Source of the DNA: GCA-002733465 sp965230525 | Lineage (GTDB): Bacteria; Pseudomonadota; Gammaproteobacteria; Enterobacterales; Kangiellaceae | Direction of reading: 5' to 3' | NCBI GenBank assembly: GCA_965230525.1 | Contig: OZ246008.1 | Coordinates: 62,001 to 126,000, forward strand | Length of the DNA stretch: 64,000 bases | Shown: one piece after another, positions 8,813 through 19,100 of the stretch | Position numbering within the stretch: position 1 is the stretch's first letter | Layout: the number at the start of each line of letters is the position of its first letter | The notes under the pieces: generated by a model | Told to the model about the DNA's origin: nothing | Database searches by the model: none | Seen by the model: the letters and a program-made list of their open reading frames with translations, nothing else | Program-made: the position numbers and the translations under genes

Positions 8813-10259
8813 AGCGCTCTGTCGATTGCATAATCACATCGGCATATGAGTTTGGCTCAACCTGCAGTTGGCCTTTTTTGCTCGACTGTTTATTTGGCAG
8901 CCTGACACCAAGTCGCTCTAGTACTGGTTTGTAATTTGGAAACTGCTCGCTGTTGGCCAAGGTTTTATAGGATTGATAAAAGATTTTAGTTTGAGATAGC
9001 TCATCGAGCTTCTTCGCTAGCGCCTCACCACTCCAGATCTTTTCTGCTGGAATACAGCAGCGATTTAGTTTTAGCAAAATATCATTTAAACCGACTTTAC
9101 CATCCGATTGTTTTCGCAGTTCAAGATCGGCCTTCATAAAATAGGCCGCGCCGCTCCAATAAATTCGCATTGTTCTTCCGGTTCTGCCACCTCGACTGCG
9201 ACGATCTGCGGTATATTTTAGCGCCTCATTGGCAACATTTTGGGTGCCTTTTTCGCCCCGCTTCAACCCCTTGTAAAGCCTATACCAAGCACGCTCCTTA
9301 TCTAAGTGACCCGATTGGGCCATCAGCACATACTGTAAATAGGAGGCCAACCCTTCGGATAACCAGATGTCATCATAATAAAGTTTAGGCAACAGCTGAT
9401 GGCTAAACTCATGCGTGGCCGTCCAGTCTGCATAAAATTCTTGAATGTCAAAACTAGGGACAATGATAAAACTAATGCCATATCCATTTCCGCGACTAAA
9501 CTCTCCCCAAGGCACGGGACCATGCTTTTTCTTATCTTTGGCAAATAAAATAACTTGAGTTTGCTTTACTGGGTACTCACCCAAATAATTTTGCAACGAG
9601 CGTGCGGTATCTAATAGCCAATTGATTAACAATGGTTTGTTTTCCAGGTTTCTCAGTGTCGCGATGCTTAAATGATATCCCGGTGAAACTTGATATAAAG
9701 CCTGACTAAAATCACCAATTAATAAAGTGTAACTCCATTCTTGCGGTTGATGGCCGAGTATAAACTCATAGCGTTGATTGTGAGTTTGCAACCAAGGTGC
9801 AGAGATCGCCGCCCACTCGGGTATTTCAAAATGCAGCTTGATTTCATCGTCACGCGATTGGTACTCGGGCAACCATAACCAAGTGTTGGAATTTATGTAA
9901 GCAATGTTGCGTCGGTTCTTACTAAATTTGGTCCGCTTGGCATGATGCCGTTCAAGGTTAACTTGATAATCAATACAGGCATTTTCTTCGAGATACTGAG
10001 TTTTCCAAAACCGGCCTTGAATTTCGACTTCACCCTGTTGAGAGTGAGGCAATTTGACGAGATCGCGATTAGCATACTTACTATCCACTGTCAGGAAACG
10101 TGGGGCGCTACCATCGAAACAAATATTCACCTTGGCCAGAGAAATTTTTTCATCAATTTCAATGCGATATTGATGAGTTGCCGCTTTGAGTAACTGCCCG
10201 TGAGTTAAAGGCAACAAAACGCCAATACAAAATAACGAAATTTTTACTAAGTTTAACAT
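8799..10259 (-). CDS. Secreted gluzincin-like (M1/M61-type) metallopeptidase homologue
   Basis: A 486-residue protein with a signal peptide (about residues 1-25). The zinc site is intact: His283-Glu-x-x-His287 within THEFSHQLLP, and Glu302 in WLSEGLASYL 15 residues after the second His, the gluzincin spacing of M1 aminopeptidases and M61 peptidases. The upstream half looks beta-rich, like the N-terminal domain of that clan, and the part after residue 310 is helical. It lacks an obvious GAMEN exopeptidase motif; WGEFSRGNGYG around 251-261 is in its place, so the specificity is unknown. ATG at 10259 is chosen over TTG at 10262. Cell envelope or secreted. Confidence 0.75.
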   Translation of the reverse strand: MLNLVKISLFCIGVLLPLTHGQLLKAATHQYRIEIDEKISLAKVNICFDGSAPRFLTVDSKYANRDLVKLPHSQQGEVEIQGRFWKTQYLEENACIDYQVNLERHHAKRTKFSKNRRNIAYINSNTWLWLPEYQSRDDEIKLHFEIPEWAAISAPWLQTHNQRYEFILGHQPQEWSYTLLIGDFSQALYQVSPGYHLSIATLRNLENKPLLINWLLDTARSLQNYLGEYPVKQTQVILFAKDKKKHGPVPWGEFSRGNGYGISFIIVPSFDIQEFYADWTATHEFSHQLLPKLYYDDIWLSEGLASYLQYVLMAQSGHLDKERAWYRLYKGLKRGEKGTQNVANEALKYTADRRSRGGRTGRTMRIYWSGAAYFMKADLELRKQSDGKVGLNDILLKLNRCCIPAEKIWSGEALAKKLDELSQTKIFYQSYKTLANSEQFPNYKPVLERLGVRLPNKQSSKKGQLQVEPNSYADVIMQSTERSKNP

Positions 10260-10412
10260 CAACTTATTTTCGCGAAATACTCGCTGAATACCTAATGGCT
10301 ACTTGCAATATTGCTACTTCAAACATTAGAGGAGCGCCGCGAAAAAGTCGACTTGAGAATTGTAAGCATTTTATTCCAATAGCAACAACCGCCCCTTGTC
10401 GCTGGTTTGAGG

Positions 10413-11780
10413 CTAAAAAAGCCCCGCCAATGCTGCTTCTAGATCATTGATTGGTTTTTGAGCAATCAGCTTCTTACAGGCCATATGGAGTTCTTTCGAT
10501 TCGGCCTTTTGCATCTTATCGATTTTATCTTTAAGGCTTTCATCTGACAGGCGAATAGCACTTCTATCCGCATGGTTCTTAGCCTTTAGTTGTTGATACA
10601 AAAATAAAAAGCGACCGATTACAACATAGGGGAAGTTAAGATTCTTAATCGGACCTATACACGCTTGATAGCCGCCTAAGGGTAATCCTTTTATCGCACT
10701 GTTGGCGAGTTTATCGGCTCCTAACCACGCACTGGTAAACCCAAGAATTCCACCACCAATCGCTCCCATCATCAAACTATGCCCGGCAACTGCCGCATCA
10801 ATTGCTGCACCGGTAATAGCACCCGTCATGGTACTGACCGTGGTCAGCTGTTTTTTGTTCAGCCCCCAAGCATACCATTGCTCACTATCAAAAAGATCCG
10901 GCGGCAATTCAAATTGACTACTTTCAAGCACACATTGATGATGAGAAAACAAATCAGTAAGCTGTTTAAATGCTAATTTTTCACGCTCTTTCATCCAACC
11001 GTGATATTTTTTTTCAAGCACAGGTTTTAGTGATTTTGCCTGAGACTCGGTAATGACTTTTTGTTGTACTTGGTAGCTACATAAATCAATCAATAAATCA
11101 GCCAATAAGTGCTGGCTTTTGTTAATTTGAACCTGCTGAAAATTTTTTAAATCTTTAACGACTTGATTCAGGGTGACTGCCCAATTAGGCTCTAAATGAG
11201 AAAATGCTTCGAGTAATGCAAGCTGTTTTGAAAAATCGGCTTGCATTGGATTAAAAACCCGAACGATTTTGAAAAACTGCTGAAGCGCACTTTGCCAAGC
11301 TGCAACATGCGTATCGTTTTCGATCGGGTTAATTAAAGCCATACTAGGTCGACCTGTCCAGCGTAGAATTTCCATTTCCGCTTCATACTCGACTCCGTAA
11401 GGACGAGAGCCATCCACCACGTACAAAATTGCTGAGCCTCGCACCAGTGGTGTTAGCAGCTGAACTTCATCGGGATATTTTGATTTGCAGTCAGTATTTT
11501 CAACAAACTTTTTAACTGCTTCTGCTCTTTGATCGGCGCTGCTGGCATTTTGCTTTAGCCATTGAAGAACTTTACGAGGTCTTTGAAAGCCGGGAGTATC
11601 GATCAATTCGAAACCACCATGACCAGTATCAATCTTAAAATGATCGGAATGGGTTGTTGTGCCACTTTGCTGTGAAATAGCAATAGAATCATCTCTCGCT
11701 AAAGTCGAGACGATTGAAGACTTACCTTTGTTGGGATGACCAACAACCGCAAAGGATGGGCGAGACTGTTTAAAATGCAC
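10413..11780 (-). CDS. GTPase with C-terminal DUF3482 domain
   Basis: N-terminal GTPase domain: P-loop GHPNKGKSS (residues 14-22), switch region with SGTTTHSD, and G3 DTPGFQ. A canonical NKxD is not seen; ALINPIEND lies at the expected place. The C-terminal half is DUF3482, with a Gly/Ala-rich hydrophobic stretch (about 315-355) suggesting membrane contact. It starts at GTG 11780, with GGAGG 8 bases upstream inside the last codons of the DUF2868 gene, so translation is probably coupled. DUF2868 and DUF3482 genes are often paired in gammaproteobacteria; their role is unknown. Confidence 0.88.
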   Translation of the reverse strand: MHFKQSRPSFAVVGHPNKGKSSIVSTLARDDSIAISQQSGTTTHSDHFKIDTGHGGFELIDTPGFQRPRKVLQWLKQNASSADQRAEAVKKFVENTDCKSKYPDEVQLLTPLVRGSAILYVVDGSRPYGVEYEAEMEILRWTGRPSMALINPIENDTHVAAWQSALQQFFKIVRVFNPMQADFSKQLALLEAFSHLEPNWAVTLNQVVKDLKNFQQVQINKSQHLLADLLIDLCSYQVQQKVITESQAKSLKPVLEKKYHGWMKEREKLAFKQLTDLFSHHQCVLESSQFELPPDLFDSEQWYAWGLNKKQLTTVSTMTGAITGAAIDAAVAGHSLMMGAIGGGILGFTSAWLGADKLANSAIKGLPLGGYQACIGPIKNLNFPYVVIGRFLFLYQQLKAKNHADRSAIRLSDESLKDKIDKMQKAESKELHMACKKLIAQKPINDLEAALAGLF

Positions 11781-11783
11781 GCT

Positions 11784-12881
11784 TTAGTCCTCCGGTACTA
11801 ATACTTGCCATTGAGCAAGCCCATGACAAAATCGACGCCACTCGAGCAAGTGATGATCAGATAAAGGTTTTAACTGTTGCTCACTCCAGTCAAGCGGCAT
11901 TAAATATCCACGACCATTTTGCAAATAATCTAACAACTCTCCCAATGGCGGTTCCCAGCCTTTCACAATGACCAACTGAGGTTCTTGCCAACGCTCGGAA
12001 GCTAACTGTTCTGCCTGATTTGCCAGCGGCCCGGCTTTAAGTTCGGTCACCTGTTCGTGAGAAAGTTGTTCGAGCAATCGAGACAATTGCGGTTCCTCTA
12101 TTCCACCCCAGTTAGTCAAAGCAAAATCTGATTGGGTGTCCGATACTACGCGCGCCAGTTCAGGCTGGTCACTACCTAATGGCTCGGACCGACGTTCAGT
12201 CACTAATTGAATATCATTTTTGTTGTTTTGTTTATTCGATAAAATCAAGTGGCACATAATAATCGCAACGCCACGCAACAAAAAGGCGTATATTAATTGT
12301 ACTGCCAGAATAAACTGCCACCACTGACCCAATTGAGAAACGTCAGTATGAGTATTTGTCAATCTGGAATCTTGCGTAACCAATAGTAACTCCAGCTCAG
12401 GTTGTGCAGCTGGCCAAAAACCCCACGGATAAGCGAGAAGCTGCAAAAGTGGCAATACGTCTTCAGCGGATAGTAAAGTACTTCGCCAAATAAAATTAAC
12501 ATCCGTGGTCAGCAAAAGCACCAATAAAACTAGAATACTGGCTAGGCTAAAACTGATAGCTGCCAGTTGACTTTGATAGAATAAAACAAGTTTTGCATGG
12601 GGGCGTTGTTTTTGTCTTAAAAAGGCCATTTGAATTGGCTTAGACCAAACCGGTAAAACACTCACCAATTTGGCTAGGTTTATTCCATTCCCAAAGATCA
12701 AAGAAAGACATGAAATCAAGAGGCTGAGAATGGGAACGGCGACATAAATTAGCAATAAAAATAAGATATTGACTTGGCCTTGCTGATCGCCAGAAAGTAA
12801 TCCCCAGCTGGCGATAGCCCCAATCAAAAAACCAATCCAGAGGATTGGTTTTGTTGTATTTTGTTGGTGATTTATTGTCAT
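11784..12881 (-). CDS. DUF2868 family membrane protein
   Basis: A 365-residue protein with about four to five hydrophobic segments in the N-terminal 220 residues (for example about 12-30, 37-63 and 110-128) and a soluble C-terminal part containing VIVKGWEPPLGELLDYL and ending in a Trp-rich helix. The layout and partner gene (GTPase/DUF3482 starting 3 bases after its stop) identify DUF2868. The function is unknown. The pair probably forms a membrane-bound GTPase system. It lies 69 bases after chpC on the same strand, so read-through from the chemosensory operon is possible. Confidence 0.8.
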   Translation of the reverse strand: MTINHQQNTTKPILWIGFLIGAIASWGLLSGDQQGQVNILFLLLIYVAVPILSLLISCLSLIFGNGINLAKLVSVLPVWSKPIQMAFLRQKQRPHAKLVLFYQSQLAAISFSLASILVLLVLLLTTDVNFIWRSTLLSAEDVLPLLQLLAYPWGFWPAAQPELELLLVTQDSRLTNTHTDVSQLGQWWQFILAVQLIYAFLLRGVAIIMCHLILSNKQNNKNDIQLVTERRSEPLGSDQPELARVVSDTQSDFALTNWGGIEEPQLSRLLEQLSHEQVTELKAGPLANQAEQLASERWQEPQLVIVKGWEPPLGELLDYLQNGRGYLMPLDWSEQQLKPLSDHHLLEWRRFCHGLAQWQVLVPED

Positions 12882-12950
12882 CTTAACAATTTATTCGCCA
12901 CACTTTTTCGCCAGTCCAGCAAAAAACTTTTAGAGACAAAACAATATAGT

Positions 12951-13424
12951 TTAGGCGGCTTCATTGGCTTCTAAAACCATCGCTTCTAGCCTATCTAGAT
13001 CGGGAATTGACGCCGCGATCGCATCTATTTCAACTCGCATTTTTTCTGCTTCCGATAAGTTTTCGTCAGCGACAAAACTAATATTATCTTCCCTAACATG
13101 AGATAGTCTCGGGATACCTTGTACAACAATCGCCAAGTAAGGGAGATCTCTATTTTGATTTAAAGTGTGAGTAATTGCTACCCGCGAACGCTTGTTTGCT
13201 TGTGCATCAGCTTCGCCTTTAATCAAGTCAATAGAAATCAACGGAATGTTGATACCACGCCACAATAAATGCCCTAAATACCATTTTGGCTTGCCTTGAC
13301 TTCCTTCAAATAATTCAACATTACTGAAGGGGACCACTTCCGCCACATTGGTGTTGGGTAATAAGATATTACTATTCACGGTTGGAATCATTAAACTATA
13401 AATTTCTTGATTTTGCTCGGCCAT
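12951..13424 (-). CDS. chpC: CheW-like adaptor, ChpC
   Basis: A 157-residue CheW-fold protein (LMIPTVNSNILLPNTNVAEVVPFSNV, then WYLGHLLWRGINIPLISID). CheW adaptors link chemoreceptors to the histidine kinase. It is the last gene of the pil-chp run, the position of chpC in P. aeruginosa, and is the second CheW of the cluster beside PilI. No chpD or chpE follows; instead the DUF2868/DUF3482 pair does. GAGA lies upstream of the ATG. Confidence 0.88.
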   Translation of the reverse strand: MAEQNQEIYSLMIPTVNSNILLPNTNVAEVVPFSNVELFEGSQGKPKWYLGHLLWRGINIPLISIDLIKGEADAQANKRSRVAITHTLNQNRDLPYLAIVVQGIPRLSHVREDNISFVADENLSEAEKMRVEIDAIAASIPDLDRLEAMVLEANEAA

Positions 13425-13486
13425 AATTTTATCTCACTGTTAGTCAACTATGAAAAATCAAGTCATAGTGATAGTTGATTTTAAAC

Positions 13487-16129
13487 TTAACTCGCTAAAT
13501 AGTTGGCGAGCTGCTCCGCTAACATTTCGGGCGATGCAACCACATCCGTTAATCCCTCAGTGATAACGGCGTCTGGCATCGATGGATTGGCGCAGGTATC
13601 AACTGACTGTGCCCAAATTTGTCCGCCCAAGGCTTTCATTTTCTTTGCACCATTAAGCCCATCTTGCCCCATTCCGCTAAAAATGATCGCACCGCTTTTT
13701 TCTTTGTAAACCGCCGACAAAGATTCGATAACATCATCAATACAGGGAGAATAAGGCTCGCTCCACTTTTGCGAACGGTCAACCAGCATTGAACCATCTT
13801 GAAGAAAAATAGCTTTTCCATTGAGTGGTGCAAGATAAATATTGCCAGCCGCCATACTGTTACTGCCATTGGCAACTGTTACTTCAAACTCGCTACTACT
13901 CGTTAAAATTTCAGCGAGCACTGGCAAGAAGTTTTCATCAATATGCTGGGTGATGATAAAACTTGCGTTAATATTACTGGGTAAGCTTTGTAAGAAGCGC
14001 TTAACTGCTGCGGGTCCGCCTAACGATGCACCAATAACCCAGCAGGGACAAAGTTCGGTTTGTTTTATCGTGGGTTTTACTGGCTCTTCAAAATCTAAAC
14101 CCGTGGCGGCATCATCGAGCATAGGAATTTCGAAAGATTCCGGTTCGCTCTCTTCGAGCAATTCATCGTCGAGCTCAATCAGCGTTTCTGAAAATTCTGC
14201 GGCATCATCGGTGACCGTGATTTCATCTTCGACACTGGCTTCTCCGGTCGGGTTTGACACTGGCTCTAATGAAATTTCAAGCTCATTGACCGTCTGCTCT
14301 TGTTCTGAAGGCTCTTCGACGGCTAAAGGTTCCTCTATAGCTGAAGGCTCCTCTACAGCTGAGGGCTCTTGACTATCGGAATTACAAGCCTGTTCATTGG
14401 CATCTGAGTCTTTCGGTTCATCATCAATAGTAAACTGAGCACGACCTGTCACTGGCTTTTGTTCATCACCAATCGACTCAAGGGTTAATCCTCCGTCTGA
14501 ATAGGCGAGCTCATCACTTTCTTCTTGTTGAGGTTGCTCTTCCTGCTGTTCTTGTTCCTCAATAAATACCGCTTTACCAGTCACGGCAGGTGCCGGCTGA
14601 TCGATAGCTTCTAGTTCCAGACCACTTAGTTGCGACTCGGTTGACTCTTCAACTTGTTCACTTTGCGGAGCAAGCTCGGTTTCAAAATCAAGCTGTGCTT
14701 CGGCATCATCTAAAGTTAAGTCGAGTTCGCCATCGTCCGCCAAAGATAACTCAATTTCAGAGTTATCGGCGTCTAAATCTTGGCTAGGCGAAGACTCAAA
14801 ATTAGAGAAAAACTCTTCGGCTTCTTTGCCATCTGTGGTGGCACCGGATGAGGACGGTTCGTCATCATCGGTATCGAACACTGAGCTGGATGGTTGCTGA
14901 AAATCTTCTCGCGCAGACTCTAAAACAGGATTAACTTCAGCCGACAGATCAATTTCTTCATACATTGGAATTGATTCATTTTCGGCTTGATTACTTTCCG
15001 AGAGATGAGTTTCGGGTTGATGTTCATCTAATTGTTCGGAGTCAGAATCGCTATCAGCAAGCGACATGATCTCATCAGAAATATCTGCAGTTTCCGATTC
15101 AATTTCGTTATATTCGGGTTGCTGTAAATCTTCCGATTGCGGCTCAATTGTCGAACCGCTTGGCAGATCATCCAACATTTCAATCTGGCTTTCAGGTGTC
15201 TCAAGTGTGAGCTCCAATGAGTCTTCGGATTGGCTTTGTTCCTGAGCACTTGAATCCAGGAAACTAGCTTGCAAATCACTTTCAGAATCAAGGCTACTAG
15301 GTAGCTCATCTGATAGTTCGATATTATCGAGTTCGTCAAAATTTAGATCGTCATCGTCAAGATTTAGATCCGCACTTTCGAGCTCTAGTTCTACTTCTTC
15401 GACGGCTGAGTTCACTTCCGCCATTGCGGCGAGATCTTCTTCAGCAATCGCTTCTATTTCAGCACCTTCGACTTCGGGAATATCTACTTCTTCGGGTTCA
15501 ACAATATCACTAATTTCAATTTCTTCGAGTTGGCTATTGTCAAATGATGCTGAGGAGCGTTTTAAATCTTCATCGATAGCTGACGACTCTTCGATGCTCG
15601 CTTCGAGTTCTGGCGAAATAGTTTCAAGCTCCGAAACTAAGTCTGCTGCAATATCACTGGGGATTCCAGCTGAGCTAGTTTCCAACTGATCTAATGCAGA
15701 GGTTAGACTATCGTCGTCCATTGAAGACTGTTGTTGCGATTGTTCAACGGGTTCTTTGCTGACTTCCTCAGCGGCACTCGGCGCGGCTTCTTGCTCAGAA
15801 GACTCATCAATGCCAGTTAGCTCGTATAATCGGCTAACTAAGTTGCGACACCAGTATTCGGGGTGAGATTGCTTGGATAAGTTTCCAGGCTCGTTAAAAT
15901 AGATTGAAGCTTCAGACTCATCTAATAGTTGGTCGATATTGTCGTGCCAGTCATCATCATTAACATTCAATAGCCAAACGTTGAGTGATTCTGACTGGAT
16001 ATGTTCTGATTCAATTTCATCGGGGGATATATGGTAGGTAATTTCTATCCCCAACTCCTGTAACAGTTTTATTAACTGGTCACTCTCTTCGCTTGGTGAC
16101 GTCACCAAGCCAATTGATAATTTGCTCAC
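13487..16129 (-). CDS. chpB: CheB-type methylesterase ChpB with pseudo-receiver and giant acidic insert
   Basis: The C-terminal about 190 residues are a CheB methylesterase: Ser702 in GASLGG, His729 in TQHID and Asp823 in GMGQDG form the triad that demethylates the receptor PilJ. The N-terminal about 105 residues look like a receiver fold, but the strand where the phosphoacceptor Asp is expected reads WLLNVNDDD, so phosphorylation is doubtful. Between them about 570 residues (115-690) are extremely rich in Glu, Ser, Asp and Leu, without a recognisable domain. CheB is usually about 350 residues, so 880 is exceptional. Start is GTG at 16129 with GAGGA 6 bases upstream. It starts 8 bases after the chpA stop. 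Confidence 0.9.
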   Translation of the reverse strand: MSKLSIGLVTSPSEESDQLIKLLQELGIEITYHISPDEIESEHIQSESLNVWLLNVNDDDWHDNIDQLLDESEASIYFNEPGNLSKQSHPEYWCRNLVSRLYELTGIDESSEQEAAPSAAEEVSKEPVEQSQQQSSMDDDSLTSALDQLETSSAGIPSDIAADLVSELETISPELEASIEESSAIDEDLKRSSASFDNSQLEEIEISDIVEPEEVDIPEVEGAEIEAIAEEDLAAMAEVNSAVEEVELELESADLNLDDDDLNFDELDNIELSDELPSSLDSESDLQASFLDSSAQEQSQSEDSLELTLETPESQIEMLDDLPSGSTIEPQSEDLQQPEYNEIESETADISDEIMSLADSDSDSEQLDEHQPETHLSESNQAENESIPMYEEIDLSAEVNPVLESAREDFQQPSSSVFDTDDDEPSSSGATTDGKEAEEFFSNFESSPSQDLDADNSEIELSLADDGELDLTLDDAEAQLDFETELAPQSEQVEESTESQLSGLELEAIDQPAPAVTGKAVFIEEQEQQEEQPQQEESDELAYSDGGLTLESIGDEQKPVTGRAQFTIDDEPKDSDANEQACNSDSQEPSAVEEPSAIEEPLAVEEPSEQEQTVNELEISLEPVSNPTGEASVEDEITVTDDAAEFSETLIELDDELLEESEPESFEIPMLDDAATGLDFEEPVKPTIKQTELCPCWVIGASLGGPAAVKRFLQSLPSNINASFIITQHIDENFLPVLAEILTSSSEFEVTVANGSNSMAAGNIYLAPLNGKAIFLQDGSMLVDRSQKWSEPYSPCIDDVIESLSAVYKEKSGAIIFSGMGQDGLNGAKKMKALGGQIWAQSVDTCANPSMPDAVITEGLTDVVASPEMLAEQLANYLAS

Positions 16130-16137
16130 TTTGTTCC

Positions 16138-19100
16138 TCAGGAATTATCAGTTAATAAACCGTTAATAGTTTCCAATAAATCTACCTCGTTATATGGTTT
16201 ACCCATATAGCGATTTACGCCAATCGCTTCTGCTCTTTCACGATGTTTTTCACCGGTTCGAGAAGTGATCATAATAATTGGAATTTGTTTTAGTCGTTCA
16301 TCATGTCGAATGATAGTTGCTAATTCAAATCCATCCATACGCGGCATCTCGATATCCAACAACATGACATCTGGAACCGTGTCCGCTAAAACTGTTACCG
16401 CATCCACACCATCTTTAGCTGTGACAACTTCAAAGTCGTAACGTTCTAATAAACGCGTGGTTACTTTTCTTACCGTTATCGAGTCATCCACCACCATAAC
16501 GGTTGGTACTTTTTCTTCTTCAACAACTTCTTCTGCAACGGCTGAGTCAATCACATGCGCATCAACACGTCGTATCAGTGCTGGCATATCCAAAATGAGT
16601 ACAACTCGACCATCCCCTTGAATGGTTGCACCCGATAGTCCGCTGACAGAACTCAGCTGACTTCCAATCGATTTTACAACGATCTCACGAGATCCTAGTA
16701 GGTCATCAACTTGCAGAGCTGTTGGGTGATCCGCTCCATGTAACAACAATACCGGTAGAGGTTGTGAAACACCGGCTAAGCTAGCACGGCTAGAGTGGTT
16801 TAACATTTGCCCGAGATAATACATCGAATAGTCGATTCCTGCATAGGCAAATTTAGATTCTGGGTTCGAATAATACTCTTCTAACTCAAATGGGCTTACT
16901 CGCACAATCCCTTCGATGTTGGAAAGCGGGATAGCGTAAACTTCTTCACCGATTTGCACCATCAATGCTTGGTTTACGGACACTGTAAATGGCAGTCTAA
17001 CAGTAAATGTAGAGCCTAAGCCTTGCTCTGAGTTGATATCGATTACACCACCGAGCTGCTTAATTTCGCTATTTACAACATCCATTCCAACCCCACGGCC
17101 AGAAATTTGAGTTACTTTTTCTGCGGTACTAAAACCGGCTTCCAAAATAAGTTGATGTAACTCATGACGATTTAAATCGGTCCCTTCGTTGATTAATCCT
17201 CGCTCGATCGCTTTTTTGCGGATAGCATCTAAGTTTAACCCACGACCATCATCTTTGATTTTTACGAAAACTTCGCCGCCTTCACGATACAGCGAAATGC
17301 TTATTTTGCCTGTTTCAGGCTTGTTAGCATTTTTTCGGTCTTGAGGCGATTCAATACCATGGTCCATTGCGTTTCGAAGCATATGCTCTAGCGGCGCAAT
17401 TAAGCGCTCTAAAACACTTCGATCCATCTCACCATCAGCACTAATTGACAATTCAATGGTTTTACCCAACTCGGTACTGATTTGACGAACCATTCGTCTT
17501 AAGCGAGGTACCAAGCTTTCGAAGGGGGTCATACGAGTTTGCATTAAACTTTCTTGCATCTCGGTATTTACACGCCCCTGCTGGAGTAGCAAAGTTTCTG
17601 AATCGGACGTTAGGTAATCTAATGTCTCTTTCAAGTTCATTAAATCAACCGCACTTTCACCCAATCCACGAGTCAACTCTTGTTGGCGGGTATATCGGTC
17701 CATCTCGAGTGGGTCGAAATCATCATATTCCGTACCACCACTAATTTCTCGACGATAAGATATCTGAGCTTCAGTCTCAATATCGAGGTTTCTGAGTTGA
17801 TCTCTTAGACGCTCAACGGTTGAACTCATCTCGTCTAAGTTGTATCTCAGTACAGTCATTTGTTGCTCTAAGCGAGAGCGGAAAATACTCGTCTCACCGG
17901 CTAAATTTACTAAGTTTTCTAACTGATTTGAGTTTACCCGTACCGTATCCGCAACTTGCTGAGCAGGCTTACGACGTTCTTCATCTTGTTTCGCTTTACG
18001 TTTTTCAAATGAAACTATTTCGGCAGAAGGCGCTTCTTTAGATTGTTCTTTAATTTCTGCTGATGTCTCTTGCTCAGCAGGAGTTGCCTCGGCTTTTTCC
18101 TCAGTCCCTGACTGAATATCTTTTCCGGCAATTAAATCTTTCAATTGTTGGAAATACTCAACAGGCAGCGTCATTTGGTTCTGTTCTTTAACTTCTTTGA
18201 CGAGGTTTTCTATGACATCATATCCGCGAAGCATAAATTGAACATGCTCCGGTTTGGTCTGAATTGAGCCCTCATTGACTTTTTCAAAGTAAGTTTCCAT
18301 TTCATGGGTTAGGTCACCTAGAACCACTAAGTCAGCTAAGCGTGCGCCACCTTTGAAGGTATGGAAGTTACGTTGCATGGTATCAATTGCATCACTATCG
18401 CTTTGATCTTCACTCCATGCATGCATGGCTTCGTCGAGCGAAATTAATAGTTCGTCAGCCTCTTCTAAATAGATTTCCAGTACTTCTTGGCCATCTTCAT
18501 CGAGATTAATCGGATAGACATTACCCGTGGCGACCACTGGTGCTGCTGGCGCTATGGTATTTTCAACGATGGTGGCTTCACTGCTAGGCGTTGCTTCTTT
18601 TTCAATGAATCCTTCTAGCACTTCATCCGCATGCGCAACTTCTTCATGAATGTCGTCAGCCAGTTCAGAGGTTGTTTCGGATTGCTCAACCGCTTCTTCC
18701 GTTGAATCTTGCATGGATTCACTGGTAAGCACTTCTGAATCTTGTGCTTCCGATTCAACTGACGGCTCTAATTCTGCTGACGGCTCTAGTTCTGCTGACG
18801 GCTCTAGTTCTGCTGACGGCTCTATTTCCGCGGAAGGCTCTAACTCCTCAGAATACTCAAACTCAACTGAAGGCTCTTCGTCTGTTAAGGACTCTTCGCT
18901 TTCAGCTTCTACTAATTCAGCTTCTACTAATTCAGTTTCTGCTGATTCGAGTTCAACGGACTCAAGAGTAATTTCTGATGTATCTTCGGCTTCCTCAAGT
19001 GTCGGAATTTGGTCATCGCTCAGCTCATCAGATAGTTCCTCTTCTGACAAGGGCATTTCTTCCGGAAGCGCAAACTCTTCAATAGTCTCATCCGCAGTTT

